Part shown: in pieces, positions 11,708-22,962 of the stretch
How positions within the stretch are numbered: the stretch's first letter is position 1
Layout: each line of letters starts with the position of its first letter
Origin: Xiphydria camelus
Taxonomy: Eukaryota; Arthropoda; Insecta; Hymenoptera; Xiphydriidae
NCBI GenBank assembly: GCA_963678675.1
Contig: OY783199.1
Coordinates: 4,471,501-4,535,500, forward strand
Direction: 5' to 3'
DNA length: 64,000 nt
Notes under the pieces: model-generated
Seen by the model: the letters and a program-made list of their open reading frames with translations, nothing else
The model's database searches: none
What the model was told of the DNA's origin: nothing
Made by a program: the position numbers and the translations under genes

Positions 11708-13543
11708 CGGACAGCTTTTTATTCGCACTTGTCGAACATTTTTGCGAGATATCGCGATATTTATACGCGCGTCGCAAATAGAGCGAATCGCCACGCGAAA
11801 GATCCAACGCGCATCGATAGCGCGAGCGTTTTATCGCGACGCGCGAGTGGACCCCGTCGCGCGACGGCGACCGGTTTTACAAAGTGACGTCACTGTCGTC
11901 GACAAATTATCGTAAACAGAAGAGGCTCTCCCAAACGGTTTTTTCCCGCGGGTGACTTAATTGTTTCGTTATCGTTGAACTCGTAGTTGAACTTGGCAGC
12001 TGGCGCTGCGATATTCCCGCTCGTAATCGCGTCGCTCGATTCAATTTCGCGTCTCGCTATCAAAAACCGACCGCGACGCGACGACAGTTGTTTCCGATTT
12101 TTTCCGCGACCGACGATTCTTTTTTTTTCCGTCGCCTCGCATCGGGTTCATCGACATCGCCGGCGAACGCAGGTCGAGGAGAGTCAGCAGCCGCTCTTCC
12201 GGGATATCGCCGCATGCCAATCCCGCGCGAACGCGGAATTAATTCGCTTCTCGCATTCGCGCGCTTAATCCGGCCGGTTCTCGTGCGCGCATATCGCTAT
12301 CGGTGTCGAGAGGATCGAAACTGGACGCCAGCCACTCGTTACGGGCAGACGTGGTCCGCCGTGTGAGATGAAGCGCTAAAACGTCCTTCGATGGTGGGGA
12401 AGGACTCGTCCGCTCGCAGCTACATTAACGGTACTCGCTCGTTTCCGCACGCGTGACGGATTTCGCCCCTTCGACTTCTCCGAGAGGAGCGCGAAGGGTT
12501 AAAATCTCTCAGGTCAGGGTCCGCTCGCACTCCTCGTAGACGCGAGACGAGTCCCGTCGATTTTACGACGTCTCGACAAATTAACTCCCGACGGAGACTT
12601 CCGATTTTCCGGCGTGACACAATAAGGCGCGTCGGTGTCGACCTCTCCGCTCACGTTCCGGTAATAGTTTACGGCGTTTATTGCACCGTAAAATTCCAAA
12701 TAGAAGTCGAGGTCCTGCGGGGAAAGTCAACGAGTCCTCGCGAGTTTACCGCAGTTTTCTTCTAACGACACGGTGGTCCCGTCTGTGTGTATCCTCTCCC
12801 AACCTCGTGCGGAGAGGGCAGTGCCGGATGACAATACACGTGCTCGGTCCACGGGGTGCGTATATTGTTTTACAGCACCGTGGGTCGTCTCTCGGTTTCC
12901 TCCGCTAGGCCGGAGAGAAAGCCCATGACAGCACCCTTCGTTCCCGCGCATTTCCCTTCTTGCTCGCAAAGGTCGGTAGGAGGCTGACGCCTCGTAAAGT
13001 TTGTGTGACCGCATCACGACGGAAACGTTCACGCTTTACTGCGCCTGGTGGCAACGTAAGATCGGGCGGATATTTTTGCGGGAATGAATATTTAGGGTCG
13101 CCCCTTTCATTTTTGTTCTGTTTCGTATCGAATCAAAATCTCTGGAATCGGTCGCTCTGGTGCTCTATTTTTTTCAAGGGCCGGCTTTCAGCACTGTTGG
13201 AAATTGGCGAAATTGACAGGATTTAGTAGGACGGTGATATTTTGTTCTCTACTTATTTTTATGCACTATAATCAATTTTAATCGATCGTATTTGACTATT
13301 TCTTGGTTGCTTCTGCGAGTTTTTTTTGTATTTAATCGTCGAAAAAATTATAATAAATTCAAGAAGTTCGCAGGCCATGCCCATGATTTCAGTATGATGA
13401 GCAATATTAGGCTTCTGATGGACTTACAGTAAATTCGGGCGTATATAGTAGCGGCCTTCAAATTATTCTGTTAAATCCAATACAATTTTCATCCAGCATC
13501 GTAGCTGCTTTCTGCGCAGAGTTATTACCCAGTTATTACAGTC

Positions 13544-13556
13544 CACGTGACACGTG
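13544..13556. promoter_or_regulatory. Two adjacent E-boxes (CACGTG)
   Basis: Two CACGTG hexamers occur one base apart within AT-rich intronic sequence. CACGTG is bound by bHLH factors. Clustering is unusual against the AT-rich background, but no functional evidence exists and chance cannot be excluded. Confidence 0.25.
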
Positions 13557-13737
13557 ACGTATTAAAAATTTGTTGACTTTAGGAAATATTCAATTTTATT
13601 CAAGGCAAGCTAGTGCAACAGATGTGGTTGCCCAATGAGAATTCGATGTTTATTTTATGACATTAAATAATTAACCAATGAGGATTGAATACTGATTCAG
13701 AGATTTTCATCTGGTGAATCGATGTACCCTATCATCT

Positions 13738-14105
13738 GCACGATAAAAAGTGGTGTTCATTATTAACACCATTTCACCGGTGTAGATCTACCATACGAGG
13801 CTAAATTTACTCGCCAGAAGAGAAACTTCATTCCCTGTTATCTCATTATTTATGAATTTTTGGCCTATATCGATATAAGACTTTATTGTAGATTGAAACG
13901 TAATCTTCAAAAAAGTACCATACCAATATCAACCAAAAGCTCAGGTAATAAGGCAATAGCGACTGAACTTTCTTTCCCGGCGATTAAATTTAGCCTCATA
14001 TGGTATACGTACCAGATCTGGTGTCATTCGCTCTTATACCATTGTTATCTAATACCAAAAGTGGTCTCTACTTATAGGTCAACACCGCAGACTCTTGTAC
14101 AGTGC
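13738..14105. repeat. Family I element interrupted by element C
   Basis: The left part (GTGGTGTTCATTATTAACAC, CACCGGTGTAGATC) and the right part (GATCTGGTGTCATTC, CAACACCGCAG, TACAGTG) are family I arms in reverse orientation relative to 44026-44173. They are separated by element C at 13789-14005. Confidence 0.65.
13789..14005. repeat. MITE family C, full-length reference copy
   Basis: This is a 217 bp element with terminal inverted repeats: left TACCATACGAGGCTAAATTT, right AAATTTAGCCTCATATGGTA. TA occurs just outside the right end, fitting a TA duplication. The subterminal ACTCGCCAG/GGCGA motif is shared with the copies nested in family B at 35846 and 58136. It is noncoding. Confidence 0.82.
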
Positions 14106-15837
14106 GGAAAATTCCTATGAGCTATTTTAAAAATCCCTAGACTGAAATGACGCCCTTTAACGCTCGTAACACGTGAAACGACGCTTTTAAAAAAAAATCC
14201 TCGCGTAGCTCCGCCGTAGCCTATTCGTACTTTCCTCGCTCACGCGGAAGCCGATCGCTCTCGGCTGTGCCTCTCTCGATCGCGCAACGAGACGCCACCG
14301 TCTCTCCCGGAGGTACATAGTCGAGGATTGGGCCGGGCCAAGTAAGGTCGCGTCCCGAATGCCGCCGATCGGCATTAAATGAATCGTAATTGGTCGTATT
14401 AGGAACGCGCCGGGAGCAACGGCTCCGCATCCATCCGTCGTTCGTACTCGGTTTATCGGCGCCTCGTCGATTTTTCCATATTTTTTTTCTCCGCCCTCGT
14501 ATCGGGCTCCTATATATACGCGCTCCTCGCCTACGCATTATTTTCGATCCGGCGCGGTGCGCACACGCCGCGCGGGATGGGTGCCCCGCGCACGAGGCGC
14601 ACAACGGAGGTGGCGCAGCGGCGACCAGCCTCCAGCGCCGCGCAGCTGCTTCGTATATCTTTCGGCGAGATCGCTCGCACACAGGGAAACGGTAATGCCG
14701 CGCGCGGCGAGATATCCGTAGCCTACGCGCGAACGCACGCGCGCCCCTGACCGGCGCGCGCGCGCGCGCGTGAGCCGCCAAACCCATTTTCTAAATATTA
14801 TCACGTAATATTTTTACCGCGTGGCCTGAGTTACGCGCGAACGCGCCGCGGTGCTCCGCGTGTACCGTTTATTTTCGCGGACCCTCCGCGCGCCGCGGCG
14901 CGGATCAGATCGATTCTCGGGCGATTTTCACGCGGTTTCTTCCACGCCTCGTTCTCCTCCGCGATTGCAAAAAATGCCTTTTCCGTATCCGAAGAGGCCA
15001 GAGCGAAACGACGACGATGACGACTCTCGCGGCATCTCGAATTAAACATAAAGTTTACTCGATCGAGACTCGTCGCTCTAAAAACAGTTCCGTCGGGGGA
15101 ACCGGGGCCCGAAAAAGGATCACCGCGGACATTTCCCGGTTGTCGCGAGGGGAGCGCAATCGCGAAGAGGAGGAGAGGGCCGGAGCTGCTTACAATTTGT
15201 AATCGAGGTGTCTACCTGTGTGGCGCTACGCTCGCTCGGGGACCGTCGCGATGAAAAAAAAAGCGCATACACGCGGGGCTCGCCGATTCGCGCAAGAAGC
15301 GGCCGCCGATCTTCTCCGGTACGGATGCTGCGCGAGGGGGAGGAGGAATACGCCGGCGCGCGGTTGACGGTATTTTTGTCCGCGGTGTACGTCGGGAGAC
15401 ACCTTCATTACTGTATGGTCGGTGCGCGTATACGCGCGGTATTCGCGCGCGGTGACGTGGAATCGAGGGAGGATAAAAATCGGGACGACGCCACGGCGGA
15501 GATCCGATGACAGTTTCTTATCCGTCTCTCTCCCGTGGTAGTATGCAAATACGCAACGCGAAGAGGTGTTCCCCCCGCTCGTATGCGATATGCGCGCATA
15601 AAATGTAGCTTCAATTAAGGCGAAAAGAGGAGAGCTTTGCGCGGAGGAAATCGCTTTAGAGAGTCGGAACGAGAGATCGGGGGAGGGAGGACGTAAAAAA
15701 GGAGACGTATATAGAACTCGCACACCCCGCTCCGATGATAAGATCGCGCGGTAGACTTTTAATACCGTAATTACCGGGGAATCTCTCTCTCTCTCTCTCT
15801 CTAATTATTAAAATGTCTTCGTATACGTGTGTTACAG

Positions 15838-15888
15838 ATCAGACAAGAGAAGCCGTACTACATAGCGGACCCGGAGGTGGACTCGCTG
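15838..15888 (+). CDS. hth: homothorax, 51-bp coding exon
   Basis: Seventeen codons encode IRQEKPYYIADPEVDSL, in phase 0 at both ends. The acceptor is GTTACAG preceded by a CT run (15784-15802), and the donor is CTG|GTGAGT. The same 17-residue unit exists as a separate 51-bp exon in vertebrate MEIS genes (known for MEIS1). The peptide continues the MEIS domain directly after MFSKQ of the preceding exon. The ProTyrTyr and AspProGluVal positions are the family's typical ones. The frame stays open for 74 codons into the intron, but that stretch is arginine-rich and ordinary, so I do not treat it as coding. Skipping this exon would remove 17 residues without shifting the frame. Confidence 0.96.
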
Positions 15889-16604
15889 GTGAGTGGATAC
15901 ATGTATATGTATGACACACTGTATACGTTTCCCTCTATTTACATACGACACTGTTTCGAGACAATACTGTTGCTTCGGGAGTCGGCGAACCGCCGTTTCC
16001 TACTTCGGCGCCCATTTCGTTTATCTAATCGGACAATTTCATCTGAATTCGAGAGCGGGGAGCCAAAGAAAAAATGTACCCGAATTTCGAGCACGGCTCC
16101 TCTCCGCTAATTCCTCGCAACACCTCCGCCGGAGGGGAGTCACCTTCTCGCCCCGTGGAAACAGGAAATAATTTGCCTAAGATCTCGTGCCTCCGGCGAG
16201 GTAATTAGAACTTAAAGCGCTCGCTATATAGAGCCTGCTCCCTCCCTCCCTCCCTACATACCGCCCGCCCCTCGGCCGCTCGCTTCGGCCATTCTTCTCT
16301 CCTCTCCCGGTGGACCTTCGAAACTCGAGGAAGAAATATTTCAAGCGGGCCACTTCACGCTCCGATCAAGATAACAAAGAGAAATGGGCTTTTTAAATAC
16401 CTCGCTTTTCTTTAGAGCTTCTTTCTGCCGCTTCCACCCATACTATTACTCGTCTACTCCGTCCGGCGTTCTTCTCGCGTTAAACGTCCTATAGGGTTGC
16501 TCGTTTGGGAAGGGCTGCCTTTATCATGGAAAAACGCGTCTTCGTTGCAAATTTTTCCCCTCCGTTTGATTACTTCTCCCGTTTTCTTCGAGATGACGAC
16601 CTAA

Positions 16605-16795
16605 AAACTGTGATTTTTGCAATCAGCGCGAAAAAATACGTAAGATCGGGTGGTCGATGGTCGAATTCCAGAGATTTCGATTTTTAGGAAAAATGACAAG
16701 GGGGCAATTTTTCGCGAAAATCAAAATCTCTGAAAACGGAGTCTCGACCACCCTGTCTTATGTATTTTTTTTCGCGCTTATTTCGAAAATCACAG
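16605..16795. repeat. Inverted-repeat element Z
   Basis: The left arm (AACTGTGATTTTTGC, GCGCGAAAAAATACGTAAG, GGGTGGTCGA) and right arm (TCGACCACCCTG, CTTATGTATTTTTTTTCGCG, GAAAATCACAG) are imperfect inverted repeats of about 75 bp around a short spacer. No TA-CACTG-type termini are present. A weak half copy may exist near 54630-54700. Confidence 0.6.
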
Positions 16796-16865
16796 AAATA
16801 TTGAAAGACTCAGGTGAACACCGAGATATCGGTGATTTTACGAGGAAATCTAATTTTCTCGTCTA

Positions 16866-17048
16866 TACACTGAGACGAAAATTTGGTCAATTTAACCAAA
16901 ATGTTGAAGACAATGACCAAACTGTTTTGTGAAATATGGATCCTCCATCTGTGTTTGGTTATACTGACCATTTTTTGAGTAGAATAACTAAACGCGTTTG
17001 AGACTAGATGCATTTCGTCATTCCATTCTAATTATTTTTCTCGGTGTA
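16866..17048. repeat. MITE family A (reverse orientation)
   Basis: The ends are TACACTGAGACGAAAATTTG and TTATTTTTCTCGGTGTA, with the body ATGACCAAACTGTTTTGTG and GGATCCTCCATCTGTG as in 26752-26994. It is inserted in the middle of an older short inverted repeat: GAGATATCGGTGATTTT lies to its left and AAAATTACCGATATCTC to its right. Confidence 0.75.
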
Positions 17049-18061
17049 AAATTACCGATATCTCAAATTTCCTTCAAACGAACTCTATCTCTGGGCATTG
17101 GGAAACACTCCCCGTCCCTTCCTTCGATCGGTCTGCTTTATCCCGCGGCGACCTCGATTCTCTCGCCAGGAGGAAAAAATTCCGACACGAAAGCCTGCTA
17201 AAAGATTCCTCCCCGGCTCCGTATGTTACGACGCGCGACGAGGCGTCGAAAATGCGCTCGCGCGCGCGCATTCTCATTTTCGTGCCGATCGACGCTGTCG
17301 AGTCTTCGGGAAGAAGATGAATTGGCGACGAGAGCGAAACAGGTGTCCTCTCCTCGCGTCCGTCGCGCGGACGTCCTTCTCTCTTTTCCGTATAGTACTC
17401 GCGCGTGGTCTTTCCCAACGCGGTGCTCGCGACCTGCCACAATTAGGTACAAAGGAGAGCGCCAGACGCGTTACTCTGCTCGCTTTTCATCGTCGATCTT
17501 CGCATCTCCTCCCATGTATCGGCCTCCTTACAAAGCGTGAGCGCGCACGCGGCTTCGCCTTGCTCTGGCTCTTCTCGACGACGCGGCGCGGTTTGTTGTC
17601 GCAACTGTCGCCTGGCCTCGGCTAAGTTGGCCGCGCGACGCGCGAGAAGACGAAATGTCGCTTACGGCGAGGCGGAGCAACCGGCGGCGGCGGCGGCCTC
17701 TCCTCCGCCGCCGAACAAAACTGCACGCGTTCCGCTTGCATAATGCATCCGCATCGTATAAATGTTTGAGCAGGTAAGGAGCACACAGATCGGAAGAGCA
17801 GATGTCATCTGAATTCTAAGGAGAGGTATCGGGCGAGAGGGACTGGGAGGGGTCGCGAGAGAGAAAGAAATAGAGGGAGGAACCCTCGGGCGGATGGAGA
17901 GATTTTCCAACCGGTTCACGCGACGCGGGGATGCTGCGTTCGCGAATTGTGTGTGACGTATAAAAAGGGTGGAGAACCCGCGAGTTGCGTGGATTTCACG
18001 GATAATGCAAAGTGCGTTCATCGGGACGTTTAGATTCCGACGAGATTCCTTCCCGGAAATA

Positions 18062-18155
18062 ACACGGAAAAAACGTTGGATTTACAAAAAGTCAAAAGTT
18101 TAATTATATTCTTGCAAATGCAACTAAATTTTGTGCAGAATTAATTACTTTATAT
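18062..18155. repeat. Family BB repeat
   Basis: CACGGAAAAAACGTTGGATTT, AAGTCAAAAGTTTAATTATA and ATTCTTGCAAATGCAACTAA match 42052-42135 in order. Boundaries are uncertain and it is noncoding. Confidence 0.55.
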
Positions 18156-19731
18156 ATATTATAAATATAATATAAATTATATTCTGGTTAACAAATTTAA
18201 TGCTTTTTTAGCGAAGAAAATAATGTTAGATGTTGTACATTCTTTTACATATTGAATTAAACATATTTATCATCGGAGAATTAAAATAACTACAATATAT
18301 TCAAATTTGTCACGCATGCATCCGGGGGTTAAAATTCGCGGTGAGAAAGAAAGAAAACGAGAGAGAGAATGATTTCCAAGGTTGAAAAAAAAAGGAAAAA
18401 AAATAAACGTTTCGTAATCCGCGAACGGTCCGCGCCACTCCTTCGCGTCGCCTCGCAGCTTCCTCCGCCGTGATTGGCATCGACAAATTCGCAACGAATA
18501 CCTGCAGAGCCAGCCGCCGCGCGGCGGAGAGGCGGCGGCAGTAAATCTAGAAAGTTAAATGCCTCGGAGGGGGATAAAAATTTTGGCTCGTCGGAAGAAG
18601 GCACGGAAGAACGCGAGAGAGGGGAGCCGAGAGAGGGAAGAGAGTGTCGGGTCGTATCGGCGCGCCGCGCTGCCGCATACGCGCGGGGCAGGTTGCTGCC
18701 GTTGCGGCGTGGGTTCATTACGGCCGTGGCAAATCGCAATCTACGAGCAATGAGCCCCTATCGTAAAGAAGAGGCACGTAACGTTCGCCGGTTTTTGCCG
18801 GACCCCACCGCCGCGCTCTCCCACCCCCCCTCGTACCGACGCGAGGGCCTTTTTGCCGATAATTTCGCAGAACGGAAAAGTCCCTCCGGGTTTATACAGG
18901 TAGGATTGCCTCCGCCGTCTTAAAACTCCCATTATTAGATCCGTCGGACGCTCTTCGCGCTCTCCGTGGCGAACGCGTCTGTATCCCATTCGCGGATTTC
19001 GTTCCGGTCGACGGGACGCGTCCGCTTGTCGAAGGGAATCGGAGTGGCGGAAAATTCGTCGGCCGGTTTTTCGCGCGCGCGCGCGCGAGCGTTCGCACGG
19101 GCGTGACACAATGCACCGGGTGCATCCGATTTTCGGTCAGTCATCTCTCGGGCTCATTGTGGGGTCGCTCCGCGAAGAGCGCATCCCTTCTATTCGGAAG
19201 GGACGCCGTTGCGCTTCTCCCGCCCGCGAACCACCACCCCATTGACTCGGCGCCGGGACGCGACGCGCTTCGGGGGCTGCACCGCCCCGTCAAAACAAAA
19301 TTTTCTGTTAGGAAAACAAAGCCAGCGCACGGCTTTGGTAGCTACACCCCGCTGCTCGGGGCGCCGGGGGTTCGCGATACGACTGCCGGTGATGGAACGC
19401 GAAGCGGATGCGGGGGCTCGATTACACAGCCAAGGTCGAGTTGGGTTTCACGCGCAACTTTATGGGGTTTTAAAACGTACCGCGTAACCGTCGACACGAC
19501 GTACGTACGTACCTATACGAGTCGAGCGGAAGACTCGGTTTAAAGTCGAAAGACAACGACGACGACGACGACGAGCGTCTTCTTAAGCGGGCCTGGGCTA
19601 CTGTGGAGTACAATTGAGGGGTTCCGTTCCAAAACTCACCTTGTCCACTTTAAATATCGGTGAAACGAATTTTCCGAATATAGTGATAGTTTTCCGTGAA
19701 CATCATTGGTTAGGAGAAATATGGTACTCTA

Positions 19732-19820
19732 TACACGCAGAAAAACCAGCAATTTTTACAGTTTCATCCAGTAACGATACACGACTTAATTTTCAAGAAT
19801 TTGCGCAGAAGACACTTTTC
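19732..19820. repeat. Family H element, one arm
   Basis: TACACGCAGAAAAACCAGC followed by AATTTTTACAGTTTCATCCA and TTTTCAAGAATTTGCGCAGA matches one arm of the complete H element at 58368-58574. The other arm is missing. Confidence 0.5.
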
Positions 19821-20017
19821 TATTTATAAGTTTATAACGGTACAAATACTAGTGTAACCAGATATAATATCTGTTTCCACAGGAATTTCTATCGGTTCCC
19901 CGGGGAAAATATCTGATCACTGTAACTTTGTAAAATTTCCCGGGCGAAATCTTAATTTACCCTATAGTCAATTTGTGATTCGTGCAATTCTTCTTTCTCC
20001 CCGAGTCGACATTTCAG

Positions 20018-20202
20018 ACCTACTCTTTTAGGCTTGCAGTGGGTCGATTTTCCATCGTATCGAAACCCTGAGTTGAGCCCAAAATGGTCCGTTAGTGAAC
20101 ATTTCATCAGTTTTATAATAGGAGCTGATAGGCTGAGTAGGCAAACGATAGGCCGAATGGAGTATTAAAAGCGTTAAAGTGCAGGTAAAATTTCGACTCG
20201 GA
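20018..20202. repeat. Family P inverted-repeat element
   Basis: GACATTTCAGACCTACTCTT at the left pairs with AAAGTGCAGGTAAAATTTCGACTC at the right as an imperfect inverted repeat. The right arm, including GATAGGC and GTATTAAAAGCGTTAAAGTG, recurs at 22852-22962. It is noncoding. Confidence 0.5.
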
Positions 20203-20992
20203 TGCGCGCGGGGAACTCTTGCAATTAGAGGAAAGCTGGCTCTAAAGCGCTAAAAATCGAAATTCCCCGTTGACTCCCAGGCCCGCTTGAGAATCGCTTC
20301 GAGTGGCGCGGGTTAGTGCACCCGCGCGGTCGCGGCCGCGTAGGATGGGTAGCCCCGTAGGTGCTCCAGAGAAGAGGGCACACGACGAGGTGGGCGGAGA
20401 GCGTCGGTACTCGTGTAGGTGCGCGCGACTCTCTGCTCGAGGCGACGACTCTTCGTGGGTGGACGCGACGCGGAGAACGCCATCCGTCGCGGGTTCCTCG
20501 TAGTGTACGCGCGTATACGCGGACGAGAAATCACAAGAGCACCGCAGTCGTAAACGCGAGTCGACCCACGACGAACCGGGCGAGGAGCGAGAGGGTCGCG
20601 CGACGCGCCGCGGTTCGCAGCTCCGAAGAGCTGAGCAAGCAACCTCTGCCCGGCCTCGGCCACCGGCACCGCGTACGAAAGTCGTCGAGCCTCCCTCCTC
20701 CTCCTCCTCCGACGACGACGACGGCGGCGGCGGCGGCTACCGACTATCACCTAGCGACGGCGGTATATCGGCCGGGGAAAAAGAGAGGAGAGACAAGCGC
20801 GCAAGGGGTTAGCTCGAAGAGGCGCGCGCTTAAATAATATTCCCCATTAGCATACGCAAGAAATGAGTCAATGAGATGCTAATTGCCGGTTTTACGTATG
20901 AAAAATTGTGAAGGCATCCTCTCGCTCCCCCTATTCCTTTCTCTCTTCGCGGCGGACGTCGACATCGGTGGACGCGCGCGGAGTGGAGGGAG

Positions 20993-21000
<8 letters not shown>

Positions 21001-21028
<28 letters not shown>
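21001..21028. repeat. (GA)n microsatellite
   Basis: This is an uninterrupted AG/GA run of about 28 bp in a CpG-rich block, with further GA-rich sequence around it. Confidence 0.9.
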
Positions 21029-21031
<3 letters not shown>

Positions 21032-22384
21032 TGAATATTCCAAGGACCGTGAAACGAAGTCGAATCTTATCGCCGGCTCGCCGTCGCGCCTCGACATCAC
21101 CGAGTCGTACGAGTGACACTCTTCGGGGCCCGTGTGCCGCCGCGCGTCGTTCCTCGCGCACTTTTTATCGCCGCGTTAATGAATATTAAACGTATAGCCG
21201 CGCTCGGTGTCGTTTCCACGCAGGGGTGTCTCGCGACGCGCGGACGCGTATACACCGAGCGTTCGACAGAGGCTCGAATATAAATATACCTACGTGCGTC
21301 CCCCCCCCCCCCCCCTCCTGTTCGAGAGAGGTGGCCGCGGTGCGTCGAGAGGATGCGCGCCCGGGAGGCAGACGTCGGGATATCCGAGATGGAGCCGCGC
21401 ACGCGAGCTTCCCTCTCGTCCCTCCCGATTCGGAGGCTCTGTCGGTGCCGCACGAGGGTAGAGGTGGAAGGATGTTCCTCCGTGAATTTTTCTCGTTCGA
21501 TTTTACCGATTTATCGCGAGCTTCTCTCATTTTTAAAGCCGATTAGTTTCGCATAGAGTTCACGCGGTGAACGATAAAACGACCGGAAGCTCGATATGGA
21601 AGATCCTTGAGATTCGCAAGTCCCCTTCTTCCGAGTTCGATCGTTCCCCGCGGGTCGAAATTTTAATATCAGTTTCAGCCTGAACTTGGCGAATGCGGAC
21701 AAACTGGCCATTGTCGATCTAAACTAATGTCAAGTCCTTAAGCTTTAACATTAGTTTAAATTAGTATTAAAATGTCGACTCCCCGGCTCTCCTCTTCCGT
21801 TCCTTGGTCCCGCTCGCGCCAAACACGTTTTCGTCGTTCATTCGAGCTCGCAGCTCGACACGTGCACTTCTCACATCCACACACATACACCCACGCTCTC
21901 GCGGATCGCTCTTGGGTAATATTGTATTCCACTTTTCGCGCTGCTCCTTTTGGCCTGGCTCTTCGAATTAGAAATAAAGCCACAGGGGGACGCGAATGCA
22001 GGGCCAAGGCTGGTTGACCGCGTCGGGTACGAAAGCGCGGGATGAAAGAGGACGCGGGGCGGGAGCCAAGGTGAATGCGTGTACCGGGGTATAATGTAAC
22101 AGAGAAGCTGCCGAACGCCGCGCGACGACACGGGTGGTCTTTGCGCGCCTCGCGATCAGAGGATTTTGCGCTGTTCGGTCACACGCGGAAAAAAGAATTT
22201 TGTTCAAAGTATTCTATAAATGGAGTAATTGGAGCGACAGTACAAAGTACATTGTAACTGCTACTATATCGAATAAAAATTAACTCCACATTCGTAACAA
22301 TATTTAAGATGTTTCACAGCCAATTGCACTATTAACATATCACATAGAAGTATATGAGAGCTACGTTGTATTCGGTCTCCTCAC

Positions 22385-22700
22385 AAAAAAATATTCATAT
22401 TTTTCAATTCAATCTATAATCTGCATACATATTTAATATCAAATGAAAAAGAAAATGTCCGAAAAAATAATTGTTCGCCGAGTTATAAGCGCGTTTCTCG
22501 CTATAATATTGTCGCGTCATCGAAACGCGAGGGAGACGCACTTATGCCAAGCGACGAGTGCAAGAGAGATAGTTTTAAAACACGATGACGTGCTGCATTT
22601 CAAAATATCGTTTTTCAGCTTTGATAAGGTCGAAAATGAACAATGCAAAAATACGGGGTTGATAATTTTGTCTAAATTCGTCGATTCTGCAATAGAAAAA
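22385..22700 (-). repeat. Family O repeat
   Basis: The + strand pieces ATATTCATATTTTTCAATTC, GTCCGAAAAAATAATTGTTC, CGCGTCATCGAAACGCGAGG and TTTCAAAATATCGTTTTTCAG are the reverse complement of the 7893-8155 copy. Strand is assigned opposite to 7893-8155 for comparison only. Confidence 0.65.
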
Positions 22701-22851
22701 ATTAGTGAGAGAACCAAATAATAATTCTCTTGCAATGAAAGATGGGTATTTAAAATGTAGAACGATACTCTATGCTATATTGCTCTCGAGGACAACTTCT
22801 AATATGTGAAACATCACTAATCACTCTATTTATTGAGTACTTACCCAGTCA

Positions 22852-22962
22852 AAATTTTAGACCTGCTCTTTAGGCTGAACAGACCGATGATAGGCGAAAT
22901 AGGGGGAGAGTATCATTAACAGCATCAAAGTAGAGGTGAAATTTCGACTCGGGTTTGTAAAA
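22852..22962. repeat. Family P inverted-repeat element
   Basis: CAAAATTTTAGACCTGCTCTT at the left and AAAGTAGAGGTGAAATTTCGACTC at the right form an imperfect inverted repeat of about 25 bp. The interior GATGATAGGC and GAGTATCATTAACAGC agrees with 20018-20202. Confidence 0.5.

Noticed and set aside
15889..16110. Read-through of the 15838-15888 hth exon (74 more codons)
   Set aside because: The added peptide is Arg/Phe/Ile-rich without the compositional signature of the 43052-43363 tail, and the donor GTGAGT is strong. Most likely chance.
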